A stretch of 64,000 nt of DNA from NCBI GenBank assembly GCA_029204225.1, contig CM055097.1, forward strand, positions 15,423,853-15,487,852. Reading direction: 5' to 3'. The stretch's first letter is position 1, and every line of letters begins with the position of its first letter. The translations under genes were made by a program, and so were the position numbers. Source of the stretch: Diphasiastrum complanatum. Lineage: Eukaryota > Streptophyta > Lycopodiopsida > Lycopodiales > Lycopodiaceae. The notes beneath the pieces were generated by a model that searched no databases, was not told the origin of the DNA, and was given only the letters and a program-made list of their open reading frames with translations. Shown here in pieces: positions 38,421-49,386 of this stretch.

Positions 38421-39337
38421 CTGCCTACTCACCATCTTCTTGGTTTGAAAAATCAGACCTCTCTTCGGCTAGGACAATAGCTTGGGTATTGGCTTCTTCA
38501 TTGGGCACTAGAAACCTTTCTTCAATGAAAGTTGGTTCACATTCTTCCTTAGCTTCAGACTCATATAGGGACAGCTCTCTTCAAAATTCACATCCGAACT
38601 TGTTTACATGCGTTTTGCAGTTGGTCCCAACACTTGTACCCCTTTGATTGCATGTTGTACCACACTTGATGCTCTTCTCGTCAAGCTTCTTGCAGATCTC
38701 CTTAGGTACATGCATATAACACACACACCCAAACACATGAAGATGAGACAAGCTAGGTTTTTTACCTATTCATACCTCAAATGGAGTGGAATTTGGAATG
38801 TACAACTTCTTCCCAAAAATATTTGCTGAGTTTGGTTGCTACCAACAAGCTCATGGTTGTCTCGATAATAGTACGGTTCTTTCTTTCGGCAATTCCATTT
38901 AGTTGAGGTGTGTATCTTCTAGTAATCTGCCTTTGTATTCCTTGACTCTCACAGTAAGAGTTGAACTCATTGCTCACATATTCGCCACCTCCATCACTTT
39001 TGAGAATCTTGATCCTTTTTTCGCATTGATTCTCAAATTGTGCCTTATAGAGTTGAAAAGCTTTGAATGTCTGGCTCTTGTTCTACAGAAAACACACAAT
39101 CATTTTTTGGCTTTTATCATCTATAAAAGAGATGAAGTACCGTGCTTGACCCTTGCTAGATGGCCTGTTGATGCTAGAAGTGCTTGAGATGTTGGTGTCA
39201 TCTCTAACTCATAAAGGTTCCCAATTCGGTTTCTTTGGGCTGCTACCTCGCCAACTACCTTTGCTCCTGGCTTGTAGAAAGTGACATGATTAGGATCGAA
39301 GACACTAATCAGCCCTTCATCTGCAACACATGAAACT
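38421..39337 (-). pseudogene. Copia C integrase
   Basis: Minus-strand pieces including 38977-38777 with GIQRQITRRYTPQLNGIAERKNRTIIET (third catalytic motif), FESQCEKR-type remains of the core to about 39190, and the pre-integrase stretch NRIGNLYELEMTP near 39200 that leads into the nested insertion point. Several stops interrupt it. Confidence 0.85.
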
Positions 39338-39824
39338 TGTTATGGCCATATTCAGCTAAGGACATGGAATAGTCCTAATATGGTAGACCGGCCCTCCAGT
39401 GTTCGAGATTATTGGTCACGCCTAGATTTTATTCGACATTGAGGCCTGTTGGTGACTAATGACCTTGAGAGGACCCAGACACTCTAATTGAGACATATGG
39501 AGTAGTGCATGTACGTGTGACTGATATAGGCAGAAGGTATGCATGAAGAGTTGTGACCTATTTATAGTTGACCTGCATGGTGATTGCATGGGTTCATGCA
39601 CAAGATCCTACTCTCTATATATTGGGGTAGTGATTATTCCGTCGACGACTTTGGTCTAGGTTACTAGTGAGCCTTCTCCTCTTGCTATCACATGGCATGG
39701 CTTGGAGGCTAGATCCAAGAGGTATTTCCAGGAGGGATCTAGGTTTGGTTGGGTGGTTTTGCTCCACAGTCTCTCTTGTGTTTTCCTATCCTCATCTTAG
39801 GGGGCTGTTCCTAGTGGTCTTTAG
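39338..39824 (+). mobile_element. Nested Gypsy 5' LTR
   Basis: TGTTATGGCCATATTCAGC start; CTATATATTG near 39615 may be the TATA region. The last bases differ from the 3' LTR (GGTCTTTAG against GGTCTTTACA) and no clear primer site follows, so the junction with the internal region is altered. Confidence 0.9.
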
Positions 39825-40309
39825 GTAAATGTGATAGTGTTGTGTAATTTGGATTGGTTAAGAATCCTTGTAAGGAAATTGCATAACACCGGATGTTTAA
39901 ATTCAATAAGTTGAATTTATTTTGAATATCTATAGGACCATGAGTTGACCCTATTTGTTATTGGGAGTTGTGACATGGAACGAGAATGACACTTGGTTCA
40001 CATTTGTACTGTAAAGTACCTTATTCCTAAGAGTTGTAACTCTCAAATGCTAGGAATTCGGGATGATAGTACCAACCATAGGGGTTGTTTTATGTGACGG
40101 TAAAACCATGTGCAGATTCTTGTTAAATCACAATTTTGTTAATGGATTATTGTGATTTATTGGGAACAAATATGGTGATACTCCAGTATATTTGGTGGAA
40201 TAGATATATGCATATCTGGTATTGAAAATCTAGATAGAGTTTTTAACATCTCTGGATTATCGGATAATGCAATTAAAGATCTTCTTGAAGGAATTGAATT
40301 CCTTGTACC

Positions 40310-40550
40310 ATTTCGGATATAGATATTGGATATCTATTGGTATACTTCAGCTATATTGAATTTTTCCTTTTGGTTTTGAAGAATAAACTTAGGTCATTTG
40401 GACTGTATATGAACGAGGTTTCTCGTCCATACTGGGGTCAATACTTAGTGGTATTCTTAGATGATTTAGTCGTCTACTGTGAAAAACTTAGGGAAATGGA
40501 GAATTCAATAGTAGGAGGTATGTTTATGGTGGTTGAAGTTTGGACCCTAT
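40310..40550 (+). pseudogene. Gypsy reverse transcriptase relic
   Basis: YMNEVSRPYWGQYLVVFLDD and VVYCEKLREME follow a degraded LPFGL-type segment read in two frames. This is the palm region of a Gypsy RT, including the catalytic (F)LDD. Frames on both sides are lost. The intact relatives at 51295-52554 and 53814-54394 show the expected MMNDLF..LGKFVVVFLDDILVYS. Confidence 0.75.
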
Positions 40551-43539
40551 AGTGGATACAGAATGGTCAGATAGTTTTTTTGATTTTCTGATGGTCGGAT
40601 CTAAAAGCAAAGGGCTTTCTTGGAGAGAAAACTAGTGGTATGGGACATCAGTGATTTCAAAGAGGAAATTCTTGTGTGAGAATGTGATCTGTAGGCCGGT
40701 GGTTAGTATTTACATTACCAATAATGCTAACAATTGAAACCATTGGTTAAAACTTGTTTAGGATATTTGGAGAGGTTATGAGATATAGATCCAGATCCTT
40801 AAATGGTATCTCATAAATTCCAAATCGGAAACCCTTAAAAGCTATTTCTCTTTTAATTTTAAACCTTTACGTTTTAGAAATTTCTTCAATACAAGACATT
40901 TGGATTAAATTCATATAATTTCTTCTAGTGTAGAGCTAGGTTCTGAAGTACTGTTAAAATTATATGAATTTAAGCTTCCATTTCAGTTTTGTGAATATAG
41001 CTCAGAATCAATTGATGTTTTCAATTGATAAAGTGAAATTTAGACTTCATGAACCCAATTGATTATCTCTATTAGATAGTTGATTATTGAGAGTAATGTT
41101 TCTATCACTCGGGATAAGATATTTTATGATTTTAAGGAAAAAGTCCGGTTTGTAATAGTATTGAATACTCATTACTGACTTTTTCAAATCTTTGATATCT
41201 TATACGTTGTTTCTTGAGAACTTTTTAATCGAAATTATGGAATTTATTTTAAAAGGGGGAGAAGAAAATGATAGGAATAAGACTTTCATGGGATCAACCA
41301 GTTGCATAGATTTCTTTGGTGGAATTTAGTTTGTGTGCAATGGTGGAACTATCCAGTGGGAATAGAGAAAATCTCTAGTGATTGTTTTGAATAATCTGGA
41401 ACTAGAGGAGTTTTGGGGATAATGAGCTGTGAGATATTCATGAATATGGGAAGTGTTGGTAAAGATTAAATTAAGATTCATTGATTGGCTACCAAGTACT
41501 ATTTAGTTATGGATTGGATCAGTGGAATAAAGCTTTAATCTTAACCTTATATCCAAAGATGTCTGTATAAGTCAGCCTAATCTTGGTTTGTGCACTAAGA
41601 TCTGAAGTAGGTTGAATGATTGAAGGAATTTTGTTGATAAAAGTATGATAGTTGGAAAACTTGTGATGTGGAATTATTCACTTCAAAGATTTTCCAGATG
41701 TGTTATTTACTCAAGAGAAATAGAAACTTCTGTAGCTGAGTTACAAGATTCTCAATGAGATATGTGAGTAACATATGTGGACTTTGGAGGAATCTGCCAG
41801 ATAAGGACATATGTATTTATGTATTGGGTCATAGTGAAATTTTTCTCATATGTGCACAATTAATCTTGTGTGGATCTGCTATGTATTCTTGGTTACTAAG
41901 ATTATCTAATGCACTTAACCTAGTTGATGAACATAGACATATGATCAAGTATTGTGTTTGACAATTACTTGCAGAGTTAACAGATCTGTTCCGATAGATC
42001 TATTGGTTAACTTAAAAGTGATTTGGATATGGATCTAAATGTGGTGTTATACTAGTATAATTGAATTCTTCACCTAGACATTTAAGATTTCTAAATCATG
42101 AGCAATTAACTTGAGTAGTTGATTTACTCATGTGGAAGTTAATTGATAAAGCGAACAGTGTGAAGAGAATTCACCGAAAATTGTTTGTTTTGTGTGTATT
42201 GCTTGTAAGACACATAATTTATGAGTCATTTAGATTCATTAAGAAATTGTGTGCATAGGATACTGATTTCTTGGATGAGTATTTCTCAGTTTAGAAATAA
42301 ACTTGATTCATTAGTGATAGTATCCCTGTGAGCTCAATTGGATATCGGATCCTAATGGTGCCAAGAATGGTAAACTGAATTTTGGGAATTCAGCAGAACT
42401 TTGTAATCTATAGATGTTCTTCTAGGAGATTGTATAGATTTTATATTGTTAAAGATGAATGTTATAATAGTCTTTAATTACTTGGATGATTGTAGAATTT
42501 GGAACTCATAATCTGATTTAGAATCGGTTTGGAAGAATATTCTTGGAATCTAGTGATTTTCCTGATGGAAAAGATTTCAGAATGATTCTTATATTTCCTG
42601 AGTTGTATGTTGTACACATACTCCGGTATTTTTCAATGATTAAGTATGGTTTTGGAATCCTGTAAATTATTATTGATGAATCATAAGATTCTATATGTTT
42701 ATGATTGACAGATCATAAACTGATACTTAAAGATCATTTGAAGATTATAAGGAAATGTGAAGATTCTTAAGATAATGAGTAATTTTGATCAATTGGGTGA
42801 TCAATTATTTGAACTCTAAATTCCTTTACTCCAGTGCATACTTGAGATTGTATGAATCTCACAGGCCTTTCCATTAAGTAATTGTTTACTTATGAGAAAT
42901 TGCTCTCTTTACAGATTGTAGTCTATAAGTGCTTGTGTACAAAGTTCAATCTAAATCTCCAGTTTTATAGGAGACAAATAAATCTATTAAGATACGAATA
43001 GATGCTGATTTCTTGCATATGATACTAGAAATGGGGCTGTTAACTCATTAGAGTAACTGCAATACTCTAGTTTGAGTTATGATTGTATGAGACTTGATGG
43101 ATCTCCTAGAGATTTTAGATGACTGAATTGTGGTATTTTAGAATATCTGGATATTCTAAGAATACTGATATCAAGAAGCATTATTTTCTATAAGAAATTG
43201 AAATGGAATTTCTTTAGCTTTTGGATTTGATCTCTGAAATAAAGAAGTTAATTCACCCAGTGGTTCATGTAATTAGGATTACATGAAGGCGATGAACTTT
43301 TGTTTTGGATAGATCAACCCATTTGGAGGATTTATAGTTTAGTGTATCTTTTAGAATTTGAGTTAGTATTCAAGAGTAGGAGCAAGCAATTGAAATATTG
43401 TGCATCTCTGAGTACTTATTCAAATGGAAAGATCAGACTAAAAATAATGATTCATGGGAAAGATTTGAAAGCTTAAGGAATAGTTTCATGTATTTTTTTT
43501 TTCCGTTCTGAGGACAAAACATGTTTAAGGGAGGAAGAA

Positions 43540-44027
43540 TGTTATGGCCATATTCAGCTAAGGACATGGAATAGTCCTAATATGCTAAACCGGCCCTCCA
43601 GTGTTTGAGATTATTGGTCACGCCTAGATTTTATTCCACATCGAGTCTTTTTGGCAACTAATGACCTTGAGAGGACCCAGACACTCTAATTGAGACATAC
43701 GGAGTAGTGCATGTACGTGTGACTGATATAGGTAGAAGGTATGCATGAAGAGCTGTGACCTATTTATAGTTGACCTACATGGGGATTGCATGGGTTCATG
43801 CATAGGATCCTACTCTCTATATATTGAGGTAGTGATTATTTCGTCGACAACTTTGATCTAGGTTACTAGTGAGCTCTTCTCCTCTTGCTATCACATGGCA
43901 TGGCTTGGGGGCTAGATCCAAGAGGTATCTCCAGGAGGGATCTAGGTTTGGTTGGGTGGTTTTGCTCCACAATCTCTCTTGTGTTTTCCGATCCTCATTT
44001 AGGGGATTTTTCCTAGTGGTCTTTACA
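43540..44027 (+). mobile_element. Nested Gypsy 3' LTR
   Basis: TGTTATGGCC to CTTTACA, 488 bp, followed by AAACT. Its end is also recognisable at 12285-12366. Confidence 0.93.
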
Positions 44028-44032
44028 AAACT

Positions 44033-44530
44033 GATAGCAAGTTCTTTCGCAGTTGAGGGACCAGTAAAGCCCCTTCAAATTTCGTGGATTCACCTTGCAT
44101 CAGTGGCATGTGAAAGCTCCCGACAGCATCAATTGATGTTTCAGCATTGGTGCACAACTGTACGCCTCCTCCTTCAGTTCTTGGTGTTGAATTCTTGAAC
44201 AACCAATTGTCTTTCACTATGATTGAGGTGAAACCTGAATCAACTGTCATGGTTGCTGATTGGTGACCTGATTGGTGACAAGCAAAAACCACTTCCTCAC
44301 TTAAACAAGTATCCTCCAAAACAGCTGATCCTTCTATCATGTGGACTTCTTTCTTGGGCTGAGAAGTGCTCCCTTGTGGACGCCGACTTGCTATGTGCCC
44401 AAGATTGTTGCAATTGTAGCAACAAACCTTTTGAAATCTCCACTGCGAGTCAGCTTGCTTTTGTGAATCTTGCTAGTTATCTGATTGAGGTGCACATTGC
44501 TATTTGTTGGGCTGAAACTTCTTGAATCTT
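44033..44530 (-). pseudogene. Copia C zinc knuckle and protease
   Basis: Right to left: a Gln-rich stretch, knuckle CYNCNNLGHIASRR, in which the final Cys is Arg, then KKEVHMIEGSAV, the protease-like TVDSGFTSIIVKDNWLF (DSG kept, Ala lost) and EGALLVPQLRKNLLSV just before the nested insertion. The gag domain upstream of the knuckle is missing. Confidence 0.85.
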
Positions 44531-44660
44531 TGTATAAGGGAAGCTCCTTAGATCATGCTTACAAAAAAAAAACACAATGGATAACACACTATGGAGAAAC
44601 CACCCAACCAAGTTGAAGCATCCAATCAAACCCTAGAAGCTTCAACCCCAAGCCAAGGGT
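44531..44660 (-). mobile_element. Gypsy LTR end fragment, minus strand
   Basis: Matches the end of the LTR at 49387: GGAAGCTCCTTAGATC, then CACTATGGAGAAACCACCCA and CCCCAAGCCAAGG. The outer end is TGTATAAGGG; the other side is lost in unrelated DNA after about 44660. Confidence 0.8.
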
Positions 44661-44944
44661 GATCACATAAAAAAATTACCGTCAAATTTCAAAAATTTCT
44701 ACAACTTTCTTTCTTAAATGGTCAATGCTCCAAGGAAACCAAATTTTTTAGTAAGGGGCCCCTTTCTAAGTTTGTTATTTCCCCTTTCTTTGTGTAGCCT
44801 TAAGTTTTTCATTTGACATCGCCAGAATTCAATGTGGTTAAAGTTAGAATTAAAGTAGAACTATTGTGCTACTATACTGTGGGTCCTATCCTCACCACGA
44901 GGTGAATCGATGGGACACGCGTCCCGTCAACGGCAACCTGGGCC
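44661..44944. other. Non-coding joint
   Basis: AT-rich, no recognised feature; separates the Gypsy LTR fragment from a plus-strand Copia fragment. Confidence 0.5.
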
Positions 44945-45358
44945 ATGCATGGCACCGTTTCCATCCAACTACCTGATGGCAAAAGCAAGACAATCAAGGA
45001 GGTACTTTATGTACCAGATTTGAAGAAAAATCTACTTTCCGTTGGTGTCATTACTGATCAAAAGTTGAAAGTAGAATTTTCTCATGGTTGTTGCTTTTTG
45101 AAGGATGTGAACCAGAAGTTCAAAGTCATTGCAGATGGTATAAGGGATCCCAACACTAAATTGTACAGGTTGAATGCTACAATTAAGGGGCAACATGGAC
45201 TTATCTCGTCCGTTCCATTGCAAACTGAACTGTGGCATAAAAGGCTTGGTTATTTGAGCCTAGGAAGCCTTAGCTTGATGAGGAAATTGAAAATGGTAAA
45301 AGGATTGCCTATGATGGAAGACCATTTGAAGATGATATGCGAATCATGTGTGCAATAA
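44945..45358 (+). pseudogene. Copia pre-integrase fragment E
   Basis: A 137-codon open frame: HGTVSIQLPDGKSKTIKEVL, YVPDLKKNLLSVGVITDQ, then the integrase finger WHKRLGYLSLGSLSLM ... CESCV. This is the stretch between protease and integrase of a Copia element, cut on both sides. It forms the left edge of the 4-kb non-LTR island. Confidence 0.9.
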
Positions 45359-45518
45359 GATTGACAGTGTACAAGTCTTATTTTTACCAGAATTTGACCT
45401 AATCCTAATTGTCATTGTTTAACTACACCTTGCTAAATCTGGTTTCCATACCATTTCAAAGTTCGTCCCAAGTTTGCAATCCATAGTTACAAAATTCAGT
45501 TATTCCACATCAATTCCA

Positions 45519-47195
45519 ATGGATTGGGATTATGAACAAGAGAATGACAATTAGTCATACTACGATGATAGTTATGACAATGACGTGGAGGAATATTGGG
45601 ATCAAGGTGACGATTACACTGAAGATTATGACCAAGGTGACAACATCGTTGATGACAATCAATATCAAGACCAGAACGACAATTTTGCTAACAATGATCA
45701 GTATCAAGACTACAACGACACTTTTGAACTTGACCATTACTTTGAAGATTTTAACAACGATCAGCAAAACGAAGAACAACACGAACCCGTCATTGAAGAT
45801 GGCTCTATAGATAAAGCAGTTGAACCATTCGAGGGTCAGGATGAACTAGAGTTCAATGATGGTGATTATCAAGGTCAAGATCAATTCCAATTTACTACTG
45901 AAGATCAGTCTGAAGTGATAAGCGTGGATGAGCAACAACAGGTGCAATGTGGAATAGAAGATCACTACGATCGTGCCCATGGATCACTTCTATGATCTTG
46001 AAGAACTCAAAAGACGACATCATCATGGTGCAGAACAACATTTCAATCATAATGAAGATCTTATTGTTGATTATGAGGCCTATGAAATTGAGAAAATTGA
46101 TGAAAATGAAGGATGTTCTCTTTACGTCGCTACATGTATGATTGGTCCTTCTCTGAGGAGTACATCATTTGCTAACGCAAATGCTTTTAAGGAGGGAAAG
46201 AATATTATTGTGGCATGCGGAGCAACAATTTCTAGTCCCTATATCAATTTTGTGGGAAGTCTAACGCCATCAACTCAATATCAGTGGGTCACCATTCATG
46301 AAAAATCAAGTAATAATGTAGACCCTACTATCAGTAAAGTGACCAATGGAACAAAGGAAATATTACGTATACTTTTAACTACCATACAAGATAGTACCGA
46401 ACAAACGAAACAGACATGGCAACAATTACAAGAAAGGTCAGAGCGAAGATGTGAATAAATGTACAACAAGATGGTCACTCGTCTTGACTCTATCTTGCAA
46501 TTGGCTAGTATTTGACAACAACCAACAATTGTTTCAACAACTAAACCAGCACTGTGTACCACTATTGATGTCTATGAAACAATGTTCCCTCTATCCAAGG
46601 ACAAATTTATAAGCCAAAATCAGATAACGATCGAGATGTATTGAGCAAACAAGATCATGAATCTTCTGATGTAGGTGATGGTTTCGAGGAATAAAGCAAA
46701 ATTCTTAATATCAATCTATCTTCCATGAAGACAAATCAATATCAGCAAAGCACCAATGGACAAGTGGATGAAGACCAATTTGAAAATCCAAATCAAGTCT
46801 TGCTCGATAGTTGTAATGACTAGGTTGAAGGTCAAAATAAATCGATATATAATGAGCAGAACAAACTTCTACAACAACAGTCAAATCATGGGGTACAATC
46901 CGATTGTTGAGAATTACACTCTATGCCACAAATCAGTGGTTATGACTATATTATTGATAATGATCAACCAAGTGGTATAAAATTCAATTACCAATACAAC
47001 AACGAGCTTTTGGATGATGAAATTAGTATTAACATTGTTTCAATGAAGTCATGTTATTATAGAAGATGGTCCAAAGTTGGCAATAAATGAAAAGCATTGA
47101 ATCAAGATTTTACAATGAATTATCAAGATCAAACAAATATCCAAGTGAAGCAAAATGATTATACTATTACAACAATTGAGGTGGAGGAAGATTAG
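45519..47195 (+). pseudogene. Decayed Asp/Asn/Gln-rich gene
   Basis: From MDWDYEQENDN at 45519 the frame passes one TAG (45552) and runs to 45995, an extremely acidic Asp/Gln/Asn/Tyr-rich protein (DNQYQDQNDNF, EHEPVIEDG-like). After a frameshift near 45975 it continues to 46458 with DHFYDLEELKRRHHHGAEQ and a coiled-coil-like LLTTIQDSTEQTKQTWQQLQ, then in further pieces to a TAG near 47193, still Asn/Gln/Asp-rich. Nearly all interrupting stops are one C-to-T change from Gln or Arg. About 550 codons in all. I recognise no family; it could be a retroelement gag-like protein or a lost cellular gene with prion-like composition. It converges on the H3-Ulp1 gene, ending about 20 bp from it. Confidence 0.5.
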
Positions 47196-47213
47196 ACACT
47201 GAATCACATACGG

Positions 47214-48882
47214 TCAGAGCTTACTTTGCGATATTTGTTGATACTTCAGGGCATTGGAACTGCAATTTAAAGCAATGAGTGCATATATTAGCCAATGTCT
47301 AATAGCTTATAGTTTCACAAACATATTATTATCAGGATTTTGGAAGTTGAGAAATTTACCTCACGTATATTAACATGTACCAATCCAAGAATGATTTAAC
47401 ATTCCAGATGGAAAACCATCCGCAGCTGAATGCATTGTCTTGTTGCGAAGACTGAAAGATTACAACGAAAAATTGTTAAATTATAATTCAATATAATTTT
47501 ATACTGCATGCCATCATGTAAATAAAAAATTAGTGAAAAGATCCTTTTACCTTTGCATCAACAATCTCCACATTGATTTTAACAGTCAGCCCATCTGTCC
47601 TGGGCAATAGCTCCACAATCTTCTTGTACAAGGATTCAACAATGGAATGAGTGACATTCAAGGAATTCATTTTCAAGCACACAAGTGTGCAGCTTCTAGT
47701 AGAATCCACTTGTAAAGATATCACGTGCATGCTCCAATGTGTGCTGTCAACAAATGACAAGAAATGAATGGCTAGAATCTATAAGAGTTTCCAAAAAACA
47801 AATCTTACAAAAAGAAATTATCTTACTTTGCACAATATGGAATGATGAATATTGATGCCCCATTGCTTGTGTGCTTGAAGAGCCTTCTGACTTTCCTATC
47901 TTTATGCAACAGATGCCCTAAAAATGGAGATACAACACAAATCTCCTTGGTATATGTGTATTTATGTACATAACATACAACCCGACTTCAACGATTGTAT
48001 CTGAGATATGGGAGATCTTCTCATTTAGCTCCTTGCAATGCATGTCTTTGATATGCATTTAAAATTAATATCATCTATACAAAACAAAAATTCTTTTTTG
48101 AGATTGTCTATTTTTTTGGCTATATACATATCAAAATCAATGTATCTTTCGAAATCAAGGAAAGTGTCCTTTGGATCATTGGGGAGTCTAATATGCAACT
48201 CTTTATTAGTTGCATCAACATCAGATACAATTTCATCCACCACTATATTCAGAACCTCCGAATGTTGAGAAGGAGAAGTGTGTTCAAGACCAGGGGTTCT
48301 TGGAGGGCTCTCAACCCATGGAATTGCCAAGGTAGTTGCCACATCTCTTTTAAAGAGAGGAGGTGAGGGTGAAGAGTTGGGAGACCTAGGCTTGGGTTGT
48401 GCCCGCCGCTTGGGTTGTGCTTGCTTTCTCTTTTTTCGGGGTGGGACAGGCCCCCTTTCAAGAGGAACTTGTCTCTGTGTGAAGCCTGACTTAAAAATGT
48501 TGTTATAGGTGTTCCAAAGCCTCATGACAAGAATCATGTCGGGCATCGGTGTCACCCTCTTGGCATGTATAGAGCACAAGATCGAATTCTCAAACATTTT
48601 GGTATGGAAGTCTTCATATGCAGTATGAAGTGCCTCCAAAGTAGTGATATTCCACCTCACTACATAGGGCAAATGAGTGGTCATATCCTATGTGACTTCC
48701 CTCACAGCCCGGTAGAATGTTGCTTTTGAAATCAGAAGCCTAGTGCTTCGTTGTAGCCCCCTAACGTCCCTCAACCATGCATGGCGAGGTCTTCCACATC
48801 TTTCTGGATTAACGGGCTCAGTTTGTGGATGGGCTAGCACAACAAAGCTAGTCAACCTAGCAGTTTGCTTCATCCAAGCCAT
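47214..48882 (-). pseudogene. Histone H3-fold / Ulp1 peptidase fusion gene, five exons, two stops
   Basis: Exons on the minus strand: 48882-47979, 47917-47827, 47743-47551, 47451-47360, 47259-47214; introns of 61, 83, 99 and 100 bp, all GT-AG, all keeping frame; 441 codons. Exon 1 begins MAWMKQTARL (H3 tail MARTKQTARK), then LRDVRGLQRSTRLLISKATF, REV, a TAG at 48690-48688 where H3 has Gln, and SILCSIHAKRVTPMPD (H3: TNLCAIHAKRVTIMPKD). A Pro/Lys/Arg linker with a KKRKQ-type nuclear signal follows. A second stop, TAA, is at 48027-48025. Exons 2-5 encode a Ulp1/SENP-like domain: IFIIPYC-x-NTHWSMHVISL (catalytic His), an Asn where the catalytic Asp should be (KMNSL), and SSQQDNAFSCGWFSIW (Gln and Cys). 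The family removes SUMO or related modifiers. A TATA motif lies 340 bp upstream. Probably recently inactivated, unless the stops are bypassed. Confidence 0.8.
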
Positions 48883-48899
48883 TGAGGCTGAATATCTCT

Positions 48900-49386
48900 A
48901 CCACGCGAGAGAGGGCTGCTATGGCGTCATGTGATAGAAAGCTTCGTGTAATGGTGATACTAGTTGAGAAAGGTCTGATATCGCTATGACACGAGGGTAG
49001 GGCTACTACAGCAAAGAAAGACAAGGTTGTCCACGTGATGGCGATACTGGGCAAAAAAGTCTGATATCCCTACGATGCGAGGAAGGGGCAATGCCAGAGT
49101 GCTGCCAGAGTGCAGAAGGGTGGTCCTCGCATGATGGCGATATCGTGTTTGGATGACCTCTTCAAACATTCGAAGGATAAATCAAAATCGTCAAAAAACT
49201 GAAAAATGCATGGGAACTAGACTTATATAGGGAAAAAAATTTCACACATGTGTACACTAGAGACACATGGCCGAATCAAAGACTGATGCATGGGCATGCA
49301 CATGCGGACACATGGCCGAATAACAAATCGACGTGTGGACTCGCAGGTGTGGAATAGCAAATTGACGTGTCCAATTGCACGTGTGG
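48900..49386. repeat. Leader with short dispersed repeats
   Basis: Imperfect units around GATGGCGATACTGGG / AATGGTGATACTAGT with TCTGATATC and CTACGATGCGAGG occur about every 100 bp (48945, 49035, 49130), and ACACATGGCCGAAT occurs at about 49262 and 49306. They cover the presumed 5' leader and promoter of the H3-Ulp1 gene up to the Gypsy LTR. Confidence 0.6.
49221..49232 (-). promoter_or_regulatory. TATA box upstream of the H3-Ulp1 gene
   Basis: CCCTATATAAGT on the minus strand, about 340 bp before the ATG at 48882. Between them is non-coding leader with repeated GATGGCGATA and TCTGATATC segments. Confidence 0.5.

Larger units (their letters stand above)
39333..44032 (+). mobile_element. Nested Gypsy-type LTR element with target-site duplication
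   Basis: Paired LTRs (39338-~39824 and 43540-44027) and the 5-bp duplication AAACT at 39333-39337 and 44028-44032. The 3.7-kb internal region is very AT-rich, with no ORF over 71 codons; a reverse transcriptase relic is visible at 40340-40500. A polypurine tract, TTTAAGGGAGGAAG, precedes the 3' LTR. The LTRs differ at roughly 30 of 488 positions, mostly transitions, so the insertion is not extremely old, yet the coding region is almost erased. Confidence 0.93.
36131..44530 (-). mobile_element. Copia element C, minus strand, with nested Gypsy
   Basis: A minus-strand Copia element: 3' LTR (36695 to ~36131), RNase H and RT, integrase, then a nested Gypsy-type element (39338-44027), then protease and zinc knuckle (44033-44530). 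The protease-to-preintegrase frame is continuous across the nested element when one copy of the AAACT duplication is removed (KNLLSV joined to SCVADEGLISVFD). The gag N-terminus and 5' LTR are missing; the element is cut at 44531 by a Gypsy LTR fragment. Confidence 0.9.

Noticed and set aside
45532-45810. Ile/Thr-rich ORF and the Val/Ile-rich ORF on the other strand
   Set aside because: Shadows of the Asp/Asn/Gln-rich frame at 45519-45995.
47216-47224. C-terminal SKL of the H3-Ulp1 gene as a peroxisomal signal
   Set aside because: Three residues at the end of a tentative last exon are weak evidence, and the basic linker predicts a nuclear protein.
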